Below are positions 52,099-61,093 of a DNA stretch of 64,000 bases, piece by piece (within the stretch, counting starts at the first letter, position 1; the number at the start of each line of letters is the position of its first letter). A program made the translations under genes and the position numbers. Under the pieces are notes generated by a model. The model made no database searches, had not been told where the DNA came from, and saw only the letters and a list, made by a program, of their open reading frames with translations. Location of the stretch: the NCBI GenBank assembly GCA_028736075.1, contig CP117875.1, positions 1,488,001 through 1,552,000 on the forward strand, written 5' to 3'. The stretch comes from Chryseobacterium sp. KACC 21268. GTDB taxonomy: Bacteria; Bacteroidota; Bacteroidia; Flavobacteriales; Weeksellaceae.

Positions 52099-53616
52099 CT
52101 AAAATGTTATGCCTAAACTAAGGACAGCAAAATTATTATTTTTTTCTTTAATTCTATTCGTGATCCATTGTCCGCTAACAAAGAAAGAGGGTAGCTTCTG
52201 AATTTTGACATCGTATCGCAACAATGCTCCAACAGTAGTGATCTCACTTGTCAGGATTGTGAAGTCATCATAGATCCATTCCAGTTTGCCAGAACTTACA
52301 TTGGTGTCCAAGGCGTTAATGGCCTTATTCACATTTCGAAAAGCATAATTTGGTCGGAAGGTCAGAACTTGTTTTTTATTGATCTCTAGTTTCAAGTCCA
52401 AGTCCAATCCAAAAGTGTAAGAGTCGTATTTTTGACCAGAAAAAGGATAGATTCTACGGTCTGTAACTTCCTGATGAGAAAAAAATGGTATTGCCGTAAA
52501 AGTGTATTTTTCTTGATTGAGTTGATATAGACCTTTAATGTTTGTTGTGTAATGTTCTTTTTTGTAGGCTTTTCTTTTGAAGATCACTTCGGTGTTATCA
52601 GAATTGCTGGTGTAGCCATATTCTTCGCCAGTTCGGATATTAGAATTATAATTAAGTATCAAACCAATCCGATTATTATTTAAATTAATGAATTTAGCCG
52701 CTTCAATTTGAGATATTCTACTTTCCAAATCGCTTGTGTCATAATAGCGATTGCTATTTTTTGGGTAGATGCTTTTTACATTATTTGAGCTCGAAAGCGT
52801 TCCGATGATATAAAAGTCTTTCCCATTTTTGCTGGAAATCTGTCCACCAATCTTGTAACCAAATTCCTCAAACTGGGTTTTGAAGCTGTTGTTGAAAAAA
52901 TAATTGGTATATCCAAATCCAATGGATTGATAAACAATTGGATAGCTGACGATATTTACAAAGCTCAGCGCACTATTCTGTGAATATTTATTAAATTCAC
53001 CAAATATTCCCACTTGATAATCTCTGTACACTTTATAATTGATCCCGGCAGAAAGTAGCAGGTCGGATGTCGTGTTTCGCAAGCGTGGATCCCTGGATCT
53101 GTAAGCCATTTGAGCATCATAACTTCCGGAAAGGCCAAAGGAAAAACGATTCAGTTTTTTTGCAAAACCTCCCGAGAAGTGATAGTTTTCTAAATTAATA
53201 TCGCCGCCGACAGAATCTAATGTGACGTAAGGCGCTATTCTTTCAAAATCCAGATTCTCGTTGTATCGCAGGTTTTTTCTCGTCATATTGCTATAACTGG
53301 CATCTCCCCAAACAACGCTGTTGGACTTCAGTTTTTTGTATGAATTGGTCTTTAGAATCATCCCGTTGTCACCAGAACCCATTTGCCTAAGGTAGGTTTT
53401 TTGTTTATCAGACTGATAATTGACATTAAATTCCGACATCGAAAAATCACTATAATCCGACATATTTGCCGGATTATAGTAATAGTTTTTCATTTGTATT
53501 CTTTCATCATTGTATTGGTTGCTGATCCTTGGAAATAGCCGTAGACTGTCTTGTCCAAAAATAAAGGTGGAACCTAAAGAAAGAAAAAAAATGAAGAAAG
53601 ATTTTGATCTATTCAT
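52099..53616 (-). CDS. DUF6850-type outer-membrane beta-barrel protein
   Basis: The 505-residue protein begins with a signal peptide (FFIFFLSLGSTFIFGQ) and is rich in alternating strands with Tyr/Asn turns (YRDYQVGIFGEFNKYSQNS, GLILNYNSNIRTGEEYGYTS), ending with the aromatic-rich NNFAVLSLGITF, the Phe-ended strand of an outer-membrane barrel. I believe it is the family listed as DUF6850, which tends to accompany DUF4876 and TonB receptors. The substrate is unknown. It follows the DUF4876 gene by 24 bases. Confidence 0.7.
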   Translation of the reverse strand: MNRSKSFFIFFLSLGSTFIFGQDSLRLFPRISNQYNDERIQMKNYYYNPANMSDYSDFSMSEFNVNYQSDKQKTYLRQMGSGDNGMILKTNSYKKLKSNSVVWGDASYSNMTRKNLRYNENLDFERIAPYVTLDSVGGDINLENYHFSGGFAKKLNRFSFGLSGSYDAQMAYRSRDPRLRNTTSDLLLSAGINYKVYRDYQVGIFGEFNKYSQNSALSFVNIVSYPIVYQSIGFGYTNYFFNNSFKTQFEEFGYKIGGQISSKNGKDFYIIGTLSSSNNVKSIYPKNSNRYYDTSDLESRISQIEAAKFINLNNNRIGLILNYNSNIRTGEEYGYTSNSDNTEVIFKRKAYKKEHYTTNIKGLYQLNQEKYTFTAIPFFSHQEVTDRRIYPFSGQKYDSYTFGLDLDLKLEINKKQVLTFRPNYAFRNVNKAINALDTNVSSGKLEWIYDDFTILTSEITTVGALLRYDVKIQKLPSFFVSGQWITNRIKEKNNNFAVLSLGITF

Positions 53617-53640
53617 TATTAGAAAAGATTATTTCCAATG

Positions 53641-54852
53641 TTATTTTACGATACCATTTTTTAAACTTGGTTCAGAATTGCGAACAAAATCCAAAGTCGA
53701 ATTGTTGGTGTCTTTGTAAAGATTTTTACCGTTTGACATCGTTCCTAATACTTTTCTTCTTACTGTTTTTCCATTGTATCCAGGCGATGCAGTTGTCCAT
53801 CCTGCATCAATAGAAGGTGTGGTAACGATTTGAAGGAAGTCATTCTCACGGGTTGTGTTAAGCGCATCTACGATCCAGGTATTTGGGATTTTATAAACAC
53901 TTCTATTCGTAACGCCTCCTGCTGAATTGGTGTACGAATAATCGTATTTGTTTTGTGCCAGGAATGTCTCAGAAGTTTGTCCTTCGGGAAGTCTTGCCAA
54001 CGCATAGCCTTGCTGACTGGTTGTGTAGAGGAAGATCATATTGAAAGTCATCTGAGTATAAGCTATGTTCATATTCGGAACACTTGGGTTGTCCACTTGT
54101 CCAAGACTTGGGTTTGTAGAAGGAAATTCAAAATCCGCGTTTGTCAAATTGAAACCGTTAGAAGCAGTATGGTCAATCGCATTATCTGCTACAACGATGA
54201 AGCTTCCTGGCTGCACCGGATGTTCCTTGCCTGTTCCCGGAACAATCATTACCGCACTGATAGGGAAGGCCTGATCTACAATGTTCGGTGTTACCGTTCT
54301 AGCCACAGTTGTAAAAAATTCTGAAGTTGCGATCATCAATCGGTCTGCATAAAGAACCTCATCTGTATTATTGGTAATTTTGAAATAACGGGAATTGTTG
54401 TAATTTTTACCGTCATTTGTTTTTACACCAGCAAAGAAAACCTCTTCTATGATGAAATCTTTGTTAAATTGTTTGATGATCAACGGCAAAGATAGATTGA
54501 CAACACCAGTATTGATATCCTGTTGAGCAGTTGCACCTACTTGTACTTCCTCGTTGTCTTTGGTTACAACGGTTCCGTTGGCTACGATTTTGTAAGATCC
54601 ATAAGGTAATTCAAAGGAATAGGCACTTGCATTTTCCAATGTTTTTTTTGTGATGGCTCCGGAATTGGTTTCTAGGATCTCCAGTTCAATTGTTTTGAAA
54701 GTGGCAATATTGTCGCCTGCCAAAGTTACAGTAAGAACACTTTTGTTAGAAACTTCTGTCCCGAAGTCATCATCGTCGCTAGAGCAAGAAACAATTACTG
54801 TTGTAGAAGCCAGGACGGCCATAAAACCGATTGCTAAAAATCTTTTTTTCAT
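53641..54852 (-). CDS. DUF4876-type surface lipoprotein
   Basis: The 403-residue lipoprotein has a signal MKKRFLAIGFMAVLASTTVI then VSCSSDDDD with lipobox Cys and a following acidic stretch typical of surface export. An N-terminal beta domain (LTVTLAGDNIATFKTIELEILETNSG) precedes a larger beta domain (DFIIEEVFFAGVKTNDGKNYNNSRYFKITNNTDE). It lies between a TonB-dependent receptor and a barrel protein, suggesting a ligand-binding partner for the receptor. The ligand is unknown. Confidence 0.75.
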   Translation of the reverse strand: MKKRFLAIGFMAVLASTTVIVSCSSDDDDFGTEVSNKSVLTVTLAGDNIATFKTIELEILETNSGAITKKTLENASAYSFELPYGSYKIVANGTVVTKDNEEVQVGATAQQDINTGVVNLSLPLIIKQFNKDFIIEEVFFAGVKTNDGKNYNNSRYFKITNNTDEVLYADRLMIATSEFFTTVARTVTPNIVDQAFPISAVMIVPGTGKEHPVQPGSFIVVADNAIDHTASNGFNLTNADFEFPSTNPSLGQVDNPSVPNMNIAYTQMTFNMIFLYTTSQQGYALARLPEGQTSETFLAQNKYDYSYTNSAGGVTNRSVYKIPNTWIVDALNTTRENDFLQIVTTPSIDAGWTTASPGYNGKTVRRKVLGTMSNGKNLYKDTNNSTLDFVRNSEPSLKNGIVK

Positions 54853-54865
54853 AATATATTAAATT

Positions 54866-57610
54866 TTAAAAGTTATAATTGAGTTCCATTCCGAAGTAAG
54901 GTTCGTTCCCATCCTTTCTGATGATTTTTGTTCCCACGAAATAGTATGGATGTTCGTAACTGAATAATCTGTTGACAAACATTGATGTTTTAAGACTTTT
55001 GTAAATGATCTTTGTCACTTTGAAATTTGCCCGGATCGTATAGGTGTATCTCCTGGGAAGATTGTCTGAAGTAGAGACGTTTCTTACAAGCCATTGTTTA
55101 AAAGTATCTGTTCTGTCAGATTCCAAAAAAGGATGTGTTACGCCGTCCAGGTCAATATAAGAAATTGGCTCTGGTATTCTATGATCTTGTTTCTGATAAT
55201 TGTATAGAGAACCTTGTACTGAAGCGGAAACTATCAATCCTAAATTAGGAATATAAGTATCTATGATCAGATTGTAATTAAGGTTTTCATTGATATAACC
55301 GTGATCATTTTTGTAAATTCCGTAGTAGGGATAGGAGCTTCCAACTAAGGAAATACCTGGACGTTCCAAAACAGGAACCGTATTTCTATATTGTGTTTTG
55401 AACCAGGCACCAGTTAAAGTAAATTTGGTATTGATGCCTTTAATCCTCGGGGAAGTGTAGCCAAACTCAATCCCGTCTTTAAGCGTAGCACTTCCGTTCT
55501 CTGTGATACTATAATCACCAAATTCTCGGATGGTCTCGTATGGAACATCGGTCAAATCAGGTCCATTTTCCCCCCACTGTGACAGGTCGATATAGGCTGT
55601 ATTGTATTTCTTATAAGAATGAACTGGATTTTGTGTTGTGCTTCGGAATCCGTTTTTAAGGTCTTCTTTGAAATAGGTGATGAAGAAGTCGTGACCTTTG
55701 TAACTTAGATCAAGACGCATCTCTTTCTTAATGTTCTTTGCAGCAGTTAAGTTTTTATTTTCACGGTTCTGAACATAGGTCATAAAGTTGACGTAGCGGT
55801 AGTTTTCGTCATTGTGGTAATAATTCACCTGAGCATAATCCGAAAATTTCTGATTAGGATATAACATCAACAAAGTTGGTTGCTTGTACAGGATTCCGTA
55901 GCCTAGTGTTACATCTATTTTCAAGGGATTGTCATTAATGAAAATATGTGGCAGGTTGTACTGGAAGTTAGCTCTGGGCTCTGCGAATATCTTTTTGCTG
56001 ATGGCATAGGAATTATCGATTCCCAGAAGTTTGGAAACGCGCAGACCTGTATATAGAGTAAACTTGTGCTGATTGAGATTATAAGACATTTGGTTTCCTG
56101 CAAAAAGAGCCAAATTCTGCCAAGCAGGAATATCATCAAATTCCCTTGGTCTTGTTCCTATAGTTGCGGAAGGTGGCGTTGCCATATCCCATTGTTGGCC
56201 TTTTCCAAAGTTTTTGGAATATTTCCAATCGATGCCTATTTCATATTCATTATTAAGCTTGCCAATTTTTCTGGAACCTGTGGCTTGAGAAAAGACGGAT
56301 AGATCCATAGGTTTTCCGTCTGTAGAAGATTCTGCAATATAACGCGTGTTTGGATAGATCCCAATGTTTTCTCCAGCGGTTGTAGCTAGAGAAAGAGCTC
56401 TGGGGCCAGAAAGCTGTACCAATTTGACCTGTTCTATACGCTCGAACCCTTGTCGGATGGCCGTATTCAAAACCAATTTGTCGAAAATAGCGTTAGCATC
56501 AAGTTTGTAAATGAAGTTGTTGGTAATGCTTACACGCTGGTTGGAGTTTTTATAAGAATCTGTCAATGCATAACCCGTGTCAGGGTCATACTTCTTTTTA
56601 TCGATGTTGTTAGAGAAATCGATATTCGAACGCCATTCCAGTGGTCTTTCCCAAAGGTTTGTTTTTAATTTGGAGCGTAATGATGCAGTGATTCTCTGAT
56701 AGTTTTCAAATTCATCAGTTGGATTTTGCTTGGAATCCAAATAGTCCATATTGGCATTGATACTCCAGTTTTTATTAATAATAAAACCTTTCCCAACATA
56801 ATATTGTTTGCTGAAACCATCCGCCTTAAATCTTGCTTCCAAAGCTGAATAACCAATTTTTCTCTCGATTTTGATGACCCCTGAAGTCAAATCTCCATAG
56901 GCAGCAGATGGGATTCCTCGGATGACTTCCACTTTTTCAATATCATTGGTGGATATCGTTCGCATATCTGTTCCTATGCCTGGTGTCGTCCTGTTTCTTG
57001 GAGCTTCGCCCATTTGGGTATCATCAATTGAGGTCTGCAGATTGGCATTGGTGTTCCAGACGTTGTCGTCGATCATGAACTGAGTACCTAAAGATGTTGT
57101 ATTATAAGACGAAGGACCACCTGGATTTTCTCTTAATAAGACTCTATTGGCTGTGCTGAGGTTGGGGTCTCGGGACAATCCACCCGGAAGCAATTCCATC
57201 AGGTCTGCAAAACTGGAAGGCTGCAAATGTTCCATCGCTTGTCTGTTGATGACAGATTTGCTGGTCAGGCCTTTACCTTCCTTTGCAGTAATGATGACTT
57301 CTGCAATTCTGGTCTCTTTTTTTAACTCTACCGTTTGCGTTTGCTGACTTTCAACATTGAGATGAAACTCTTTTTCATCGTAACCATCTCGCGTAATAAG
57401 TATGGTGTGTTTTCCTTTTGAAAGATTGAGAACGGCAATTCCATCCGTATTGGTAAGTACATCTTTTTCTCGGTCTTGCTTTACGATTGCATTCACCAAG
57501 GGACCTTTCGAATCATTAAGAACTTGAATGGTAACAGGAAAACTTTCGGATTGTGCTTGTACATTGATGCACACAAAACTCAAAAGAAAAAAACAGAAGT
57601 ATTTAAACAC
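54866..57610 (-). CDS. TonB-dependent receptor with carboxypeptidase-like N-terminal domain
   Basis: The 914-residue protein has a signal peptide (ending NVQAQ), then a carboxypeptidase-regulatory-like domain at about residues 25-95 (FPVTIQVLNDSKGPLVNAIV). A plug follows (TRIAEVIITAKEGKGLTSKSVINRQAMEHLQPSSFADLMELLPGG...ISTNDIEKVEVIRGIPSAAYGDLTSGVIKIERK), then a barrel ending GMELNYNF. It imports an unknown ligand. It heads an operon with the DUF4876 lipoprotein 13 bases downstream. The ligand cannot be read from the sequence. Confidence 0.92.
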   Translation of the reverse strand: MFKYFCFFLLSFVCINVQAQSESFPVTIQVLNDSKGPLVNAIVKQDREKDVLTNTDGIAVLNLSKGKHTILITRDGYDEKEFHLNVESQQTQTVELKKETRIAEVIITAKEGKGLTSKSVINRQAMEHLQPSSFADLMELLPGGLSRDPNLSTANRVLLRENPGGPSSYNTTSLGTQFMIDDNVWNTNANLQTSIDDTQMGEAPRNRTTPGIGTDMRTISTNDIEKVEVIRGIPSAAYGDLTSGVIKIERKIGYSALEARFKADGFSKQYYVGKGFIINKNWSINANMDYLDSKQNPTDEFENYQRITASLRSKLKTNLWERPLEWRSNIDFSNNIDKKKYDPDTGYALTDSYKNSNQRVSITNNFIYKLDANAIFDKLVLNTAIRQGFERIEQVKLVQLSGPRALSLATTAGENIGIYPNTRYIAESSTDGKPMDLSVFSQATGSRKIGKLNNEYEIGIDWKYSKNFGKGQQWDMATPPSATIGTRPREFDDIPAWQNLALFAGNQMSYNLNQHKFTLYTGLRVSKLLGIDNSYAISKKIFAEPRANFQYNLPHIFINDNPLKIDVTLGYGILYKQPTLLMLYPNQKFSDYAQVNYYHNDENYRYVNFMTYVQNRENKNLTAAKNIKKEMRLDLSYKGHDFFITYFKEDLKNGFRSTTQNPVHSYKKYNTAYIDLSQWGENGPDLTDVPYETIREFGDYSITENGSATLKDGIEFGYTSPRIKGINTKFTLTGAWFKTQYRNTVPVLERPGISLVGSSYPYYGIYKNDHGYINENLNYNLIIDTYIPNLGLIVSASVQGSLYNYQKQDHRIPEPISYIDLDGVTHPFLESDRTDTFKQWLVRNVSTSDNLPRRYTYTIRANFKVTKIIYKSLKTSMFVNRLFSYEHPYYFVGTKIIRKDGNEPYFGMELNYNF

Positions 57611-57634
57611 ACCGGTTATTTAAAAATAAGGGTG

Positions 57635-57642
57635 CAAAAGTA
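57635..57642 (-). promoter_or_regulatory. -7 box (TACTTTTG) of the TonB-receptor operon
   Basis: Minus-strand exact TAnnTTTG match 24 bases before the receptor ATG at 57610. Confidence 0.5.
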
Positions 57643-57729
57643 TAGATTAGATTAAGTTAATCCAATGTTTATTTAGACTTATTTAAAATAAGGAATATGA
57701 TTTTTGTCTTGTTTTGAGATAATAGGTTT

Positions 57730-58764
57730 TTAAATGATATTCACTTCCCGTTCCAGCTCAATCCCATATTTTTCTTTTACGGAATCAAGAATCATTGTTG
57801 AGAAATCAAAAATCTCTTTTCCAGTCGCATTCCCAGTTGCATTGATGATGACCAAAGCCTGCAATTTGTGCGAAGCCACATTCCCGATTTGTTTGCCTTT
57901 CCAACCACACTGTTCAATTAGCCAGCCGGCGGGGACTTTTACAAAATCGCCATTCGGATAACCCGGAATATTTTCGAATTTTAGTTTTAAAGTCTCATAT
58001 TGAGTGAGCGGAATTGTCGGATTTTTAAAGAAACTTCCAGCGTTTCCAATCTCTTTTGGGTCGGGCAATTTGCTTTGTCTGATGTTAATCACTGCTTTGG
58101 AAACATCTTGAATAGTCGGATTGATGATTCCTATACTTTCCAATTCCGATTGGATGGCACCATATTCAACATCAATTCTATGGGTTTTTGTGGTCAATCG
58201 GAAAGTCACTTCCAAAATCACATATTTCCCTTTTCCTTCCTGCTTGAAAATCGAGTCTCTGTAACCAAATCGGCATCTTTCTACATTGAACACTTCGAGA
58301 GCCTCAGTGTGACATTCGTTGAGCGTTTCAAGATTCAAAACTTTGCAACTTTCAAATACGTCCTTGATTTCCGTACCGTAAGCGCCAATATTTTGCATCG
58401 GCGAAGTTCCGACGTTTCCTGGAATCAACGACAGATTTTCCAATCCACCATAATTTTTCTCAAGACAAAACATCACAAATTGATGCCAGTTTTCACCCGC
58501 TTTTGCAGTGACATAAACTTCATTATCATTGATGATTTCCTCCGTGATTCCTTTAAGATTTAATCTAATTGCCAAACCTTCAAAATCCTTTGTCAAAAGC
58601 AAATTGCTTCCGCCACCTAGGAAGAGTTTGGGCGTTTGAGGGTTTGAGGATTTGAGAGTTTCTGTGAGTTCTTCTACTGAATTGACTTCAGCAAAATATC
58701 TAGCAGAAACATCTACGCCAAAGGTGTTGTAAGTTTTGAGAGAAATGTTTTCCTGAATTGTCAT
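57730..58764 (-). CDS. murB: UDP-N-acetylenolpyruvoylglucosamine reductase
   Basis: The 344-residue FAD enzyme starts IQENISLKTYNTFGVD and contains PKLFLGGGSNLLLT, the family's SLIPGNVGTSPMQNIGAYGTEI, RDSIFKQEGKGKYVIL, the active-site region IGNAGSFFKNP, and PAGWLIEQCGWKGKQIGN. It makes UDP-MurNAc in peptidoglycan synthesis. The start ATG overlaps the stop of the small lipoprotein gene upstream (ATGA, 58764-58761). One stretch (58622-58665) consists of CTCAAA-type repeats that also occur in intergenic DNA. Confidence 0.95.
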   Translation of the reverse strand: MTIQENISLKTYNTFGVDVSARYFAEVNSVEELTETLKSSNPQTPKLFLGGGSNLLLTKDFEGLAIRLNLKGITEEIINDNEVYVTAKAGENWHQFVMFCLEKNYGGLENLSLIPGNVGTSPMQNIGAYGTEIKDVFESCKVLNLETLNECHTEALEVFNVERCRFGYRDSIFKQEGKGKYVILEVTFRLTTKTHRIDVEYGAIQSELESIGIINPTIQDVSKAVINIRQSKLPDPKEIGNAGSFFKNPTIPLTQYETLKLKFENIPGYPNGDFVKVPAGWLIEQCGWKGKQIGNVASHKLQALVIINATGNATGKEIFDFSTMILDSVKEKYGIELEREVNII

Positions 58765-59093
58765 AAATTCTTTGAAATGTATAGAGTGTCTGATTTTAAA
58801 ATGCCAAATACTTTTGGGGTTTTAAAAACATCAATTTTTTGTTCATTATTTATATTCTTATCGAATCTCTCTTTTATTAACAACTCCTTTTTTTGGATTT
58901 TAAATTTTTTATCTATCTCAAAATCCCATCTACTTTCAAAATAATCATAATAGTGGTCACTTCCTTTGTAAAAATAACCTTCAAACGTAGGAGAAGAATT
59001 TATTACGAATGTATTTTCAGAAGCTTTTACTTCCATATATTTTTCACAAGATAATGTTAAAATAAAGATTGAGAATAATAAAATTCTTCTCAT
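58761..59093 (-). CDS. Small lipoprotein, unknown
   Basis: The 110-residue protein has a lipoprotein signal (LLFSIFILTLSCEKY). The mature part is Lys/Tyr/Asp-rich with no motif recognised. It overlaps murB by four bases and starts one base after the previous lipoprotein gene's stop codon (TAA-G-ATG), so three genes are tightly coupled. AT-rich. Confidence 0.65.
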   Translation of the reverse strand: MRRILLFSIFILTLSCEKYMEVKASENTFVINSSPTFEGYFYKGSDHYYDYFESRWDFEIDKKFKIQKKELLIKERFDKNINNEQKIDVFKTPKVFGILKSDTLYISKNL

Positions 59094-59094
59094 C

Positions 59095-59541
59095 TTATTT
59101 ATACTGAGGAAGCAAATTATTCAATTCGGTTTTCAATTTTTCCAATTGCTTGTAACCTACAGATCCAACGGGAACATTGTAAAATTCATATTCTTTGGAA
59201 TCTGTAACGATGGTAAAAATCTGATCTGGACCGTCATAATGTCCGCGTCTTTCGCCACTTTGGGTTTTTTCTAAAACTGAGATATCAATTCCGGAAACTA
59301 ATTTTGTCCAATCCTTCGTATTTATTTTCTTCTTGAAGCTTGGGAATTCCTCAGTTCTTCCACCTCTCGCAGATGATTCCAAAGAGTCTTTGCTTGCATT
59401 GATAAAAGTTGCGCCGCCTCGTCCCATTGTATGTCTGTACGAAATCGATTTGATGGACGAAGTCGTTTGAGCAGTTGTTTTGCAACTAAGCAAAAATAAA
59501 CTGATTGCTGAAAGGACGAATCCTATTTTGATAATTTTCAT
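59095..59541 (-). CDS. Small lipoprotein, unknown
   Basis: The protein has a lipoprotein signal (GFVLSAISLFLLSCKTTAQ). The mature part contains SYRHTMGRGGATFINASKDSLESSARGGRTEEFPSFKKKI and ends with a helix (YKQLEKLKTELNNLL). ATG at 59541 is preferred; a GTG directly before it (59544) is the alternative. It follows the aminotransferase gene by 14-17 bases. No function can be named. Confidence 0.7.
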   Translation of the reverse strand: MKIIKIGFVLSAISLFLLSCKTTAQTTSSIKSISYRHTMGRGGATFINASKDSLESSARGGRTEEFPSFKKKINTKDWTKLVSGIDISVLEKTQSGERRGHYDGPDQIFTIVTDSKEYEFYNVPVGSVGYKQLEKLKTELNNLLPQYK

Positions 59542-59558
59542 CACTGTATTTTTTTATT

Positions 59559-60761
59559 TTAATTAAATTCAGAATTGTATTGGGTGATCGCATCTTTCAG
59601 GATCTCAACACTTCTTTTCAGGTCTTCCTGTTTCAAAACGTAAGCGATCCTCACTTGTTTTTTTCCAAGTTCAGGATTGCTGTAGAAGCCACCCATTGGC
59701 GCGACCATTACGGTTTCGCCGTTGTTGGAATAGCTTTCCAAAAGCCATTGTGCAAACTTCTCTGTGTCATCCACTGGCAATTCTACACCACAGTAAAATG
59801 CGCCTTTTGGTTTTGGACAGATGACGCCTGGGATCTCATTCAATAATCCGACCAAAAGGTCACGGCGCTGTTTGTATTCCTCTCTTACTTTAGCAATATA
59901 TTCTGCATCATTTTTATGCGCCGCAGTTGCCGCGATCTGTCCCAATAGTACTGGACTCAATCTGGCCTGAGCAAAAAGAATTGCCGCGTCGTGAATTTTT
60001 TTGGAACGCGTGATGAGGCAGCCAATTCTTGCGCCACACATCGAATATCTTTTCGATTCAGAGTCGATGACGATAACGTTGTCTGCCACTTCTGGAAACT
60101 CGAACATAGAGATCTGCTGTTCTCCGTCGTAAACATATTCTCTGTAAACTTCGTCGGAAATAATGACGATGTCGTGCTTTTTTGCGATTTCTGCCAATTG
60201 CTGAAGTTCTTCTCTTGAATACAAATAGCCTGTTGGATTGCCTGGATTACAGATGACGATCGCTCTTGTTTTATCTGTAATTCTTTTCTCAAATTCCTCG
60301 ATTTCTGGCAAAGCAAATCCTGTATCAATCGTAGATGGAACAGCAACGATATTGATGTTGAAAGTTCCTGCAAAACCGTTATAATTTGCGTAGTAAGGTT
60401 CTGGAATGATAATTTCGTCTCCATCATCGCAAAGTGTGGAAATGGCGAAGTTCAAAGCTTCGGAACCACCGTTGGTTACGATGAAATTATCGGTGGTGAG
60501 ATCTGTGAATCCTAAAGAATGGTAGTAGTCTCTAAGCGCAGTTCTGTATTCCAGATTACCTTCGGAAAGGGCGTATTCGTAGATTTTGAGGTGGTTGTTT
60601 TTGATGGCTTCCAGCGCTGTCTCCGGCGTTTCGATGTCGGGTTGACCAATATTGAGGTGGTAAACTTTGATTCCTTTCTGTTTTGCTGCTGTTGCAAACG
60701 GAACTAATTTTCTAACTGGAGACGCGGGCATATGTTGAGCGCGCTGAGATATTTTCGGCAT
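59559..60761 (-). CDS. PLP-dependent aspartate-type aminotransferase
   Basis: The 400-residue class I aminotransferase shows IYHLNIGQPDIETPE, FIVTNGGSEALNFAI, IIIPEPYYANYNGFA, IVICNPGNPTGYLYSREEL, VIISDEVYREYVYDG, the PLP-binding Lys in VIDSESKRYSMCGARIGCL and the C-terminal RIAYVL. It probably transaminates aspartate or an aromatic amino acid in the cytoplasm. Three more genes (two lipoproteins and murB) follow closely on the same strand. Confidence 0.92.
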   Translation of the reverse strand: MPKISQRAQHMPASPVRKLVPFATAAKQKGIKVYHLNIGQPDIETPETALEAIKNNHLKIYEYALSEGNLEYRTALRDYYHSLGFTDLTTDNFIVTNGGSEALNFAISTLCDDGDEIIIPEPYYANYNGFAGTFNINIVAVPSTIDTGFALPEIEEFEKRITDKTRAIVICNPGNPTGYLYSREELQQLAEIAKKHDIVIISDEVYREYVYDGEQQISMFEFPEVADNVIVIDSESKRYSMCGARIGCLITRSKKIHDAAILFAQARLSPVLLGQIAATAAHKNDAEYIAKVREEYKQRRDLLVGLLNEIPGVICPKPKGAFYCGVELPVDDTEKFAQWLLESYSNNGETVMVAPMGGFYSNPELGKKQVRIAYVLKQEDLKRSVEILKDAITQYNSEFN

Positions 60762-60781
60762 TGTTTATTGACTTTGGGATA

Positions 60782-60789
60782 CAAAAATA
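60782..60789 (-). promoter_or_regulatory. -7 box (TATTTTTG) of the aminotransferase gene
   Basis: Minus-strand exact TAnnTTTG match, 20 bases before the ATG at 60761. Confidence 0.5.
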
Positions 60790-60883
60790 GTGATTTTTTG
60801 GTTGTCGGTTGATGGTTGTCAGTTGATAGTTTTCAAAATTCGAGAGAATGTGATTTGATGACAGATCGTGAACATTTGCGAAG

Positions 60884-61036
60884 CTGCAGCCCGGCCTGAG
60901 TGAAAATCCTTTTTTGCTTGTACTAACATTCTGTTGAACTGGAAACTGTCTGCAAAAAAGATTGGGAACGGAGGACGGAAAAGCTGCCATAAAAATATTT
61001 GTAAATAGCTTTCGACTCAAAGTCTAATAGCTGCCC
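60884..61036 (-). ncRNA. Intergenic hairpin element, copy C
   Basis: Read on the minus strand, the copy starts GGGCAGCT (61036-61029), then ATGGCAGCTTTTCCG, an ATCTTTTTTGC arm (60962-60952) pairing with GCAAAAAAGGAT (60917-60906), and ends CCGGGCTGCAG (60894-60884). GCAGC (60987-60983) pairs with the final GCTGC (60890-60886). Sequence identity with copy A at 4123 is clear over these blocks. It fills most of the 332-base divergent gap; a -7 box for the aminotransferase lies between it and that gene. Confidence 0.55.
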
Positions 61037-61080
61037 AAAAAATTAATAAGTAAATGCTTTCTGTAATTTGAATCTTCAAT

Positions 61081-61088
61081 TATCTTTG
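61081..61088 (+). promoter_or_regulatory. -7 box (TATCTTTG) 5 nt before the YiiX-like gene
   Basis: Exact TAnnTTTG match ending five bases before the ATG at 61094, compatible with a leaderless mRNA. Confidence 0.5.
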
Positions 61089-61093
61089 CAGCT

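Noticed and set aside
60712-61020. Minus-strand open frame of 102 codons across the aminotransferase promoter and copy C element
   Set aside because: It overlaps the aminotransferase start and the structured repeat, and its residues show no protein-like pattern.
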